NCBI GenBank assembly: GCA_030622545.1
Contig: JAUXGA010000002.1
Span: 177,096-241,095 of the forward strand
Direction: 5' to 3'
Source of the DNA: a bacterium
GTDB taxonomy: Bacteria; Electryoneota; RPQS01; DYHQ01
Length of the DNA stretch: 64,000 nt
Position numbers and translations under genes: made by a program. A model generated the notes under the pieces. The model was given only the letters and a program-made list of their open reading frames with translations, ran no database searches and was not told where the DNA came from. Position 1 is the first letter of the stretch; every line of letters begins with the position of its first letter. Below, one piece after another: positions 36,951-44,751 of this stretch.

Positions 36951-37844
36951 CTAAAGCCATTTCCCCAGCAGAATCCCAACGGTCATCAGCAATCCAAACT
37001 GCATATGAAGCTGAGCTGTGAGAACATCAGCCATAGCCAGACGCGGAGCCGGTTTATCTGCTGATGAACGAACGATATTAATAACTTTCATAGCTGCCGG
37101 TATTGACAGCAACGCAAGAAAAACATACCACTCCACAAAACCCAAGATAACCATGACCGCTAAAGAAACATAGGCCAGAGCAACAAGCGAGCAATAGAAT
37201 ACTGATGAAGCGCGACGGTTAATGTAAATAGAAAGAGTCTTGAAGCCGACCTTTTGATCCGTCAGAATATCGCGCAGGTTGTTCACATTCACAATGGCCG
37301 CGACCAGAAACGAGACAGGAATGCTGACAATCAGTGGTTCCCATGCGAGGGCACCCGTTTGCACATACCATCCTCCCCATACCATCAGAACACCGAAGAG
37401 TAGGAAGATCAACGGTTCGGCTAAGGCGCGGTATTTGAGATGGATTGGCCCGGCTGTGTAGAAATAACCACCTACAATTCCGGTTATCCCAAGGGCAACG
37501 ATAACCCAGCCATGTGCGGCCACCAAATAGATTCCGATGAGAAACGCCAGCAGGAACATCAGCAGTCCAGCACGATAAACTTGGCGCGGAGTCAACGTTT
37601 TCTCTGCGAGTAATCCCGAGCCATCCGTCGGCTTAGTATCCGCTCCGATTTTATAGTCGAAGACATCATTGAAGAGATTACTGCCCGCATGGATGAACAA
37701 GCCGCCGAATAGAGCGGCGATGAAGTATGATAAGTGGAAGTGTCCCTGTGAAGCAGCAAGAGCTGTTCCGAGGATGATTGGTGTCAGAGAAGCCGTAAAA
37801 CTAAAGGGACGTGTGGCACGAAACCAGGTTTTTAGAGGAGCCAT
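36951..37844 (-). CDS. menA: UbiA-type 1,4-dihydroxy-2-naphthoate polyprenyltransferase
   Basis: 297 residues, about eight membrane helices. Start MAPLKTWFRATRPFSFTASLTPIILGTALA matches MenA. The prenyl-diphosphate-binding Asp motif reads NLFNDVFDYKIGADT, and the second VNVNNLRDILTDQKVGFKT. It attaches the isoprenoid tail in menaquinone synthesis at the membrane; the MEP genes ispD and ispF in this window feed the same precursor. Starts 33 nt after leuC. Other men genes are not here. Confidence 0.88.
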   Translation of the reverse strand: MAPLKTWFRATRPFSFTASLTPIILGTALAASQGHFHLSYFIAALFGGLFIHAGSNLFNDVFDYKIGADTKPTDGSGLLAEKTLTPRQVYRAGLLMFLLAFLIGIYLVAAHGWVIVALGITGIVGGYFYTAGPIHLKYRALAEPLIFLLFGVLMVWGGWYVQTGALAWEPLIVSIPVSFLVAAIVNVNNLRDILTDQKVGFKTLSIYINRRASSVFYCSLVALAYVSLAVMVILGFVEWYVFLALLSIPAAMKVINIVRSSADKPAPRLAMADVLTAQLHMQFGLLMTVGILLGKWL

Positions 37845-37877
37845 GAGACAAACCTTTTTTATTGAGAATGAAAAATT

Positions 37878-39134
37878 TTATGCGTCTCTGAAATCGACAA
37901 TTTCACCGGCGATTGCACTGGCTGCAACCGTAAGAGGTGACGCCAGATAAATTTCTGCTTTCGGATTTCCCATGCGGCCTCGGAAGTTCCGGTTGGATGT
38001 GGAAATGCAAATATCGCCGTCGGCGAGAATCCCTTCGTGGTTTCCCATGCAGGGGCCGCATCCGGGATTCAGAAAAATTGCTCCCGCCTCTATAATCGTC
38101 TGCACGTAGCCCTCGGCGAGAGCGGCCAGCATGGTTTCCCTGGAAGCGGGAATACAAATCATGCGCACATCCGGATGAATTTTCTTCCCGTGTAGTTGCT
38201 TGGCAACCACGGCAATATCTTCAAGTCGGTTGTTGCAGCAGGAGCCGAAAAAGGCCTGCTGAATTTTTTTGCCTGCGAATTCCTTTGCGGGTTTGGCAGC
38301 GTCAACATGGTGCGGCCCGGAGACCATCGGAGGTAATTCCCCCACATCAAACGTCAGAGTTTCTGCGTAGTTGGCGTCGAGGTCAGGATTAATTTTCGTA
38401 TAGGGTTTACGAGCGCGCCCTTCGAGAAAAGCGTCCGTGATATGATCCGCTTGGATGAATCCATTCTTCGCTCCGATTTCAACCGATAAATTCGGCATGA
38501 CGGCGCGGCTGGCGATGCTCATTTCCTCCACGGCGGGGCCGAAGAATTCAATCGAACGATAGAGAGCTCCATCTACGCCGATTTCCCGCGCCAGATGAAG
38601 CATGAAATCTTTTGCGGTGACGCCCGGTTGAAACGTTCCTTTCAGGTGAATCCGCATCGTCTCTGGAACCCGTAGCCAGATTTTTCCAGTCGCCATAATC
38701 ACCGCGGCTTCCGACCGGGTGATGCCGGTTCCAAAAGCGCCATACGCCCCGTAAGTGGTGGAATGGCTGTCAGCGCCGACGACCAATGTCCCCGGAAGTG
38801 CCCAGCCCATTTCAGGGAGAACCTGATGGCAAATTCCCATGTCAATGTCATAAAGTGTGATGCCTTGCTGCCGGGCGAAAGCGCGAGCCTCCCGGTGATT
38901 ATTGGCGAATTTCTCATTCGCGGCTGGGACGCAATGGTCAAGTGTAATGACATGGAGGGAGGGATTCCAGACATTCTGAACGCCGATTTTTTGAAACGTC
39001 TTGGCAATATACGCTGTATTATCGTGGGTCATGCATACATCCGGAGTTACCTCGACAATTTCTCCGGGTACGGTTCGTTTTTTCCCTGCTTTCAATGCAA
39101 GCAGCTTTTCAGCGAATGTCAGTCCCATCGGCAT
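37878..39134 (-). CDS. leuC: 3-isopropylmalate dehydratase large subunit
   Basis: 418 residues from the ATG at 39134, preceded by AAAGGA; a longer frame to 39212 lacks support. LTFAEKLLALKAGKK, VLPEMGWALPGTLVVGADSHS and GTGITRSEAA are present. The iron-sulfur ligands lie in GSCCNNRLEDI-type and NPGCGPCMGNHEGIL. It is the short, archaeal-type homoaconitase/LeuC form. First gene of a leuC-menA-ClC-leuD minus-strand run. Confidence 0.93.
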   Translation of the reverse strand: MPMGLTFAEKLLALKAGKKRTVPGEIVEVTPDVCMTHDNTAYIAKTFQKIGVQNVWNPSLHVITLDHCVPAANEKFANNHREARAFARQQGITLYDIDMGICHQVLPEMGWALPGTLVVGADSHSTTYGAYGAFGTGITRSEAAVIMATGKIWLRVPETMRIHLKGTFQPGVTAKDFMLHLAREIGVDGALYRSIEFFGPAVEEMSIASRAVMPNLSVEIGAKNGFIQADHITDAFLEGRARKPYTKINPDLDANYAETLTFDVGELPPMVSGPHHVDAAKPAKEFAGKKIQQAFFGSCCNNRLEDIAVVAKQLHGKKIHPDVRMICIPASRETMLAALAEGYVQTIIEAGAIFLNPGCGPCMGNHEGILADGDICISTSNRNFRGRMGNPKAEIYLASPLTVAASAIAGEIVDFRDA

Positions 39135-39264
39135 ATCCTTTGCTAAGATAATACTTGGTTGAGATAAACCAGCCCTAAGAAAGCAGACGCGGGAATTGTG
39201 CAGATGCCGCATCTTTCTAAACGTAGTTATATAAGAAAAAATCTCTCAAAACACAAGTGAGATA

Positions 39265-40101
39265 ATGAACACACAGAAAACGAAAAAAAAGCGTACATCG
39301 GGCTCAATCGAAATGTTGCCGCTGCCTTCAGCCGGAGAAAAAGGAATGGAGCCCTGTGAGTATTATGAAGCCGCAAAGTTAGGGGAGCTTGTGCCGGGGA
39401 TTATTCATAATCTTTCGACACCGCTTTCCGGAGTGCTCGGTGGTGTTCAGTTATTGGAGATGCGTTCTCTGAATATCGCAGAAGCGATGGAAAAACTCGA
39501 TGACCTTTCGGATAACACGAAGCGAGAGCTGCTGGAGCATCTTGAACGCCATCAAAAAAGTATTGATCTTATTTCTCGAAATACCCAGAACCTTTCGAAC
39601 CTTGTCCAGAATCTCTCGACTCGCATGACGTGTTATTCCACCAAAACACCGGATATCTATGGGCTGAATCAACTCATAGAAATGGAACTCCGCTATCTGG
39701 AATTCCATCTGACATTCAGGCATCGAGTTCGACGACAGATTACTCTCGGAAATGATTTGCCGCCATTGCGATGCGTCTTTTCACACTTCGCTCGAGGATT
39801 TGATGAGATAATCTATACGGCCATGGAACAGCAGGGTTCGCAAAAGGATTCTCTGCTTGAAATCGTCATAAACACCATGGCTGAGCCCGACCGACTCGTA
39901 CTGAGTTTGGATTGCAGCGTTGATTGTGCGCGCTTCGAAGAAAACATCTCGCGTTCTCCGTCCGATTGTCACGGCGCGGTTCTTCCGTACTACTTCCATC
40001 AGTTGCAGGAAGATGGCTGGGAAATCGACATGCGTCCCAGCGATTCGGGAACAGAATTCCTGTTGAAGCATGCGCCGATTCACCTTGCATCCCACAGGTA
40101 A
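39265..40101 (+). CDS. Histidine-kinase-like protein with degenerate ATPase domain
   Basis: 278 residues, soluble. KLGELVPGIIHNLSTPLSGVL is an H-box with candidate phospho-His48, followed by long helices like a DHp domain. The C-terminal half looks like a worn HATPase_c: the region HFARGFDEIIYTAMEQ replaces the N-box without its Asn, no DxGxG is seen, yet the end (GAVLPYYFHQLQEDGWEIDM, then SGTEFLLKHAP) follows the family's last strands. It may be a phosphotransfer or scaffold protein rather than a kinase. No response regulator is adjacent. Divergent from leuC and 69 nt before the inositol-monophosphatase gene. Confidence 0.65.
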   Translation: MNTQKTKKKRTSGSIEMLPLPSAGEKGMEPCEYYEAAKLGELVPGIIHNLSTPLSGVLGGVQLLEMRSLNIAEAMEKLDDLSDNTKRELLEHLERHQKSIDLISRNTQNLSNLVQNLSTRMTCYSTKTPDIYGLNQLIEMELRYLEFHLTFRHRVRRQITLGNDLPPLRCVFSHFARGFDEIIYTAMEQQGSQKDSLLEIVINTMAEPDRLVLSLDCSVDCARFEENISRSPSDCHGAVLPYYFHQLQEDGWEIDMRPSDSGTEFLLKHAPIHLASHR

Positions 40102-40170
40102 TATTCGTATCTTGGACTTACTCTCAACGACGAAAAACTCCCACCACAGGACTTTTTCTTTATCGCTATT

Positions 40171-41001
40171 ATGATAGATAATTCAATTCTTCAATTTGCG
40201 GAAGAACGGAGCCGCGCTGCACGTCTCGCGCTCGAAGCGACGGCGCTCGGCGGGGATGTTCTTCTTCGTTTTTGGCGCGAGCTGAGTTCGAGTCAGGTTC
40301 GCGAGAAGAGCAAGGGAGACCTTGTCACGCAGGCGGACATCGAGTCGGAAAAAGTGATTTCTGATTTTCTAAAACGCGAAACTCCCGAATGGAGTCTTAT
40401 CGCTGAAGAAGGGACGGAAATGATCACAGGGGATACGATTTGGTTCGTGGATCCTCTGGATGGAACGACGAATTTTGTTCAGAAGTTTCCGATATTTTCA
40501 GTTTCAATCGGACTGGTGAAACAGCTTTCCGACGGTGTTTATGATTTGCAGGCGGGAGCGGTTTTCAATCCTGTTTCAGGTGAGGTTTTCTGGGCCGCCA
40601 AAGGGCAGGGCAGTTATTGCGGGATTGAGCGGCTGCGAGTTTCCACCAAAAGAAATCTTTCGGATGCTGTTATCGGTACGGGTTTTCCCCGGCGACATTC
40701 CGATGAACTGCCGAAGTACTTGAGAGAATTTGGCGCTCTTTATCCCCAATGCCGTTCGATTAGACGCCCCGGAGCGGCTTCGCTGGATTTATGTTGGACG
40801 GCTCAGGGGATTTTCGACGCGTTTTGGGAGCATCGATTGGCGCCTTGGGATATCGCTGCCGGTTCACTTATTGTGATGGAAGCCGGAGGCGTATGCACTA
40901 ACTTTCGCGGAGAAAACCAATTCCTGCAAACCGGAAATATTCTCGGAGCACCGCCGATACTTCACGAGCAGATGTTGGCGATTCTTGATCCATTACAATA
41001 A
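40171..41001 (+). CDS. Inositol monophosphatase family phosphatase
   Basis: 276 residues. IAEEGTEM, FVDPLDGTTNFVQKFPIFSVSI and WDIAAGSLIVMEAGG provide the three metal sites. The family hydrolyses inositol-1-phosphate, 3'-phosphoadenosine phosphate or fructose 1,6-bisphosphate; SuhB-like is the closest by feel. Ends at a bidirectional terminator facing the subtilase gene. Confidence 0.9.
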   Translation: MIDNSILQFAEERSRAARLALEATALGGDVLLRFWRELSSSQVREKSKGDLVTQADIESEKVISDFLKRETPEWSLIAEEGTEMITGDTIWFVDPLDGTTNFVQKFPIFSVSIGLVKQLSDGVYDLQAGAVFNPVSGEVFWAAKGQGSYCGIERLRVSTKRNLSDAVIGTGFPRRHSDELPKYLREFGALYPQCRSIRRPGAASLDLCWTAQGIFDAFWEHRLAPWDIAAGSLIVMEAGGVCTNFRGENQFLQTGNILGAPPILHEQMLAILDPLQ

Positions 41002-41020
41002 TTTACAGCATCATCAAAAA

Positions 41021-41055
41021 AAGCCCCTGATTCGTCTTTGAATCGGGGGCTTCTT
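41021..41055. terminator. Bidirectional terminator between convergent genes
   Basis: AAGCCCCTGATTC pairs with GAATCGGGGGCTT (one mismatch) around a 6-7 nt loop. An A run on the left gives U's for minus-strand transcripts and TTCTTTT on the right for plus-strand ones. Confidence 0.85.
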
Positions 41056-41072
41056 TTATCTTACAAAATCCA

Positions 41073-44000
41073 TCAGGGCAGTGTTGACGAAAGGACGCGG
41101 TAGAATTTCTTGTCACTCGACGCAGCGTTAGTGTCGGAGAAGAGAGTATCCGACGCGGAGCCTTCCAAGGTCGCGTACGAACCGAACGGCGTCGTGTCGC
41201 TGTAAATCCGGTAAAACGGTGCGCCGGTATTGCTCCAGTGCAACTCCGCATCGTTCCCCGCGCGATACACCACCACCACCGGCGGACTCTGGATGTATCC
41301 TAACGCGCGAATCAGCCGGTTTCCAATCTTGCAATTATCCCAAGTGTCATTCTCGTTGTACCACTCCAGCGTGCAGCCGTCATAGAGAAAACTGCTGTCG
41401 CTGTACGCGCTTGTCGTGTCGCGTGCAAATGCTTCATAGATGAGCGTGTCCGGGTTACCCACCGCAATGAAGAAATCTCCATAGAGCACCAGCGGTTCAT
41501 CGGAACCATCACGCAAAACCACATCCGCCCAGTGTGTTTGACCGGTCAGCAGTCCGCCGATAACATTACCAATCGAACCCGTAGTGTCACTGAGGAGCAG
41601 TGTGTCCGGCAGTCCGCCGCTTTCGTCGTAGACTTCAACGTAGAAGTGAGTGTGAGCGGCATCGGGTTTGTTCGGGGAAATTCCGACGCGAGTGCCGCAG
41701 AGAATGAACGGTGTTGCCGGGGGTGTGAAGCGAACCGCCCAGCGGAATTCCTCTTCGCCTGCCCAATTGAACCGATCCGCCGAGCCGTTGTCATACGCAA
41801 TGGTTATGCCGCAGAAGGGATACAACTGGAAGTCATAAACGTCGGTGTAATCGGTTTCGGAACTCGCGTCTGTTGCGCGCAGGTAATATTCATAATCCCC
41901 GGCGTCCGGCAGAGACAGCGTCGCTGAAAATTCGTCCGGATTGCCGGTGCTGCTCATCGCGGTAGAATCCCAATCGACTGCGCCGATGAGTCGGTGAAAT
42001 GCTTTCATCGACACACCCGCCATATCATCATAGGCGAGAGCCACAACCAACACATTGCCGGGCTCGCCGTCATCGAGTGGGTCATGCTGAATGCTCGGCG
42101 GCCCGCTGACTTCGACAATCGTGAAGTTTGCATCCGAAACATCGGTGATGCTCGGGGAGGAAACGCTGGAAATCCGAACGCGAGCGGTGGTAGTGGCCGG
42201 GCCGGTTACCATCCAGTCCTGAGCGAAGTTTGAAAACGGAACCGCCGCATACAATGTTTCCCACTCACCGGGGGATGGATAGGAGCGGTTCAGCTCGATT
42301 TCGACATTGCCTTGAACGCCCACGCCGCTCCAGGAAATCCATTCGGTGTTGTCTTCCGTCCAGACTTCGCCGCCGTTGGGAGTGGAGACTTCAAGATAAG
42401 GATCCGCGATGGTAAAGTCAGCGTCAGAAACATCCACAGCACTCGGCTCATTAATGCTTGTAATGCGAATACGGGCTTGAGAAGTTATAGGGCTTGTGAC
42501 TGTCCAGGACTGGACGCCATCATTGGCTGTGCTGGCGTAGAGCGTTGCCCAGCCGGAAGGATACGTCCGATCCAATTCGATTTTGACATCGCCGGTGACA
42601 CCGCTGCAGGTCCACGTGATGTCTTCATCGGCGTTAACATACCAGGTTTCGCCGCCATCAGGTGCGGTCACGGTAATGCTGGCGCTGACATCCGTAATCT
42701 CAAAATTCGCATTCGATGTGTCACCAATAGAAGGGTCGGTTGAACCCATGACACGAATGCGGACGGTGGTTGTGGTAAAGCCGGTCACAGTCCAAGGGTG
42801 TGAGCCATCGTCAGGTGTGTCATCGACAATGCTGTCCCAGCCACCAGCCGGGTAGTTCCGATTGATGGAAATATCGACGTTTCCTGTGTAGTTCAGGCTG
42901 CTCCACTGAATTGTTTCCATATCGTCAATAACCCAGATTTCCCCGCCGTTGGGAACGGTTACCGTGATAGAGCCAGCGGAAAGGAGGGCTAAATCGACAT
43001 TGATACGCCCTGAACCCATTAAACCATCCCAGCCTGTTCCTTGCCATACAGAGTCCACATGGGCAATGATGGCTGGCTGGATTTCATCCCGATCCCATGC
43101 GGGATAGAGGGACTTTAGGAGCCCTACTTCGCCAACGACGCAGGGCGCCGCCATCGAGGTCCCGCTAAGGTACGTGTAGGTATTGGTGTAATGGCTGGAA
43201 TAGGTGGAATAAATGCTGACCGCTGGTGCAGATACATCCACCCAGCTTCCGTAATTTGACCAAGAGTATTTATTATCCCCGGAATCTGTCCCACCTACAT
43301 CAATGCAGTCTCCGCGACTGCCCAGATAGTCCGCGGTTGAACTGTTGTCATTACCGGCAGCGACGCACATCACAATACCCGCCGCGATGGCATCGTCGAC
43401 AGCCGCTGGGAGGCCACCGCCTTCGCTGGAACCCCAGGAGCAGTTAATCGCACAGACGCCTTTGTTAGTGGCGTACTCAATCGCTTGGGCACACCAGTCC
43501 ATAGCGACCCATCCATATCCACCTGGATCTTCCCAGCCGGCTCGTAGTGCCATAATGCGTGCTCCGGTGTAAGCTCCACCACCGCCGGCAATACCGGCAA
43601 CTCCGAGGCCATTGTTCGTGTGAGCCGCAGCAATTCCGGCACAGTGAGTTCCATGCCCGTTGAAGTCTTTGGGGTCGGCATCTGCCGTGAAGCAGTCTTC
43701 GCTTGGATGGCAACTGCCGGGGTTATTGACCCAATCATATCCGACGGTGTCATCGACAAATCCGTTGCCATCATCGTCGTATCCCGGTGTCCCGGTGACT
43801 TCATCCATGTTGCGCCACATTCTTGCCATTAAATCAGGGTGACTGTATTGAACACCCGTATCAACGATGCCCAAGAGAGCAAGCTCGTCTCCTCGTTCGG
43901 TGTCCCAACCTTCCACAGCATCAATATCATGGTCGCCGCCTGTGTGACGAATGTACCATTGGTAAGACCAGTATGTGTCGTCGGGGGAATAGGAGATTCG

Positions 44001-44378
44001 ATGGATGCCGACTGGTTCGACATGCTCCACGATAGGAGCGCCCGCAAATTCTGATAGAACCGTCTCCAGATCTACAGATTCCGCTAACCAGAAACGCCAG
44101 TAACCCAGCATATCGAGTTCCGGAGCATTCGAAGGAGAAGGGCCGTGAAAAAGCCGTTCAACCTTGATAACCGACCATTTTTCATTTAAAGATGTCAGAT
44201 ATGAATCCGAGACTTTCGCCGTCGTTCCATCATTCACAGGAGCCAAACCGCCGGTATTCGGCCAGAGTTTCACGATAAATCGATCTTCTACATATTGAAC
44301 GTTGTCCTCAAGATACCGTGCCTGCGCTACAATCGTCATGCTCAATAGAATCAGGAAAATAAAAATAACTCGTCGCAT
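41073..44378 (-). CDS. Secreted subtilisin-like (S8) protease with three tandem beta modules
   Basis: 1101 residues. Signal peptide 1-20 and a pro-region to about 150. The S8 domain has catalytic Asp173 (IVDTGVQ), His242 (GHGTHCAG) and Ser408 (SGTSMAAP), all intact. Three modules of about 95 residues follow (about 471-755), each with PNGGE.W, IxW(S/T), a YP.G.W strand, W.VT and ARIRI, then PS..D.SDA-F.I, similar to Ser/Thr-rich KRE9-like adhesin modules. The end is an FN3-like domain finishing FYRVLSSTLP, without the YPNPFNP sorting module. Probably an active extracellular protease. Confidence 0.9.
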   Translation of the reverse strand: MRRVIFIFLILLSMTIVAQARYLEDNVQYVEDRFIVKLWPNTGGLAPVNDGTTAKVSDSYLTSLNEKWSVIKVERLFHGPSPSNAPELDMLGYWRFWLAESVDLETVLSEFAGAPIVEHVEPVGIHRISYSPDDTYWSYQWYIRHTGGDHDIDAVEGWDTERGDELALLGIVDTGVQYSHPDLMARMWRNMDEVTGTPGYDDDGNGFVDDTVGYDWVNNPGSCHPSEDCFTADADPKDFNGHGTHCAGIAAAHTNNGLGVAGIAGGGGAYTGARIMALRAGWEDPGGYGWVAMDWCAQAIEYATNKGVCAINCSWGSSEGGGLPAAVDDAIAAGIVMCVAAGNDNSSTADYLGSRGDCIDVGGTDSGDNKYSWSNYGSWVDVSAPAVSIYSTYSSHYTNTYTYLSGTSMAAPCVVGEVGLLKSLYPAWDRDEIQPAIIAHVDSVWQGTGWDGLMGSGRINVDLALLSAGSITVTVPNGGEIWVIDDMETIQWSSLNYTGNVDISINRNYPAGGWDSIVDDTPDDGSHPWTVTGFTTTTVRIRVMGSTDPSIGDTSNANFEITDVSASITVTAPDGGETWYVNADEDITWTCSGVTGDVKIELDRTYPSGWATLYASTANDGVQSWTVTSPITSQARIRITSINEPSAVDVSDADFTIADPYLEVSTPNGGEVWTEDNTEWISWSGVGVQGNVEIELNRSYPSPGEWETLYAAVPFSNFAQDWMVTGPATTTARVRISSVSSPSITDVSDANFTIVEVSGPPSIQHDPLDDGEPGNVLVVALAYDDMAGVSMKAFHRLIGAVDWDSTAMSSTGNPDEFSATLSLPDAGDYEYYLRATDASSETDYTDVYDFQLYPFCGITIAYDNGSADRFNWAGEEEFRWAVRFTPPATPFILCGTRVGISPNKPDAAHTHFYVEVYDESGGLPDTLLLSDTTGSIGNVIGGLLTGQTHWADVVLRDGSDEPLVLYGDFFIAVGNPDTLIYEAFARDTTSAYSDSSFLYDGCTLEWYNENDTWDNCKIGNRLIRALGYIQSPPVVVVYRAGNDAELHWSNTGAPFYRIYSDTTPFGSYATLEGSASDTLFSDTNAASSDKKFYRVLSSTLP

Positions 44379-44751
44379 AGCAATCCTCCAAAATCAAAAG
44401 CATGAGCTCGCCCCCGAAGAGCGAACTCAGCTAACCATTTTCTATCATCTAATATTTTAATATACAATAAGATAAATAAAAATCCCCCAATGCCGCTTCA
44501 CTTATTTCCGTAATTGAACCAACTGCTATATCCTGAAATGACAATCGGTTGGAGACGGATAATAAAAATAAAGAATTTCAGCAACATGAAGATACGGAAA
44601 ATTTCTCCAAAAGTCAAGATTTTCAAGGCATTAAATAATTTTCCCGAGGAACCTAAGTTCAGTATTTCGAGGACTTCTCCCCAAGATTCGCCCTGATTAG
44701 GAGTATTATCAAGGAGGGAAAGAGGAGGCCAGAGTCCTGAAATACCATGCC
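44379..44751. other. AT-rich 373-bp gap, no gene seen
   Basis: It lies upstream of the subtilase and downstream of the next minus-strand gene. It holds a short hairpin at 44404-44428 in the subtilase leader and AT-rich stretches that could be its promoter, but no clear -35/-10 pair. A 60-codon open frame at 44514 has no ribosome binding site or coding look. Confidence 0.5.

Noticed and set aside
44514..44696. 60-codon open frame in the gap upstream of the subtilase
   Set aside because: No ribosome binding site, low-complexity basic text, AT-rich DNA.
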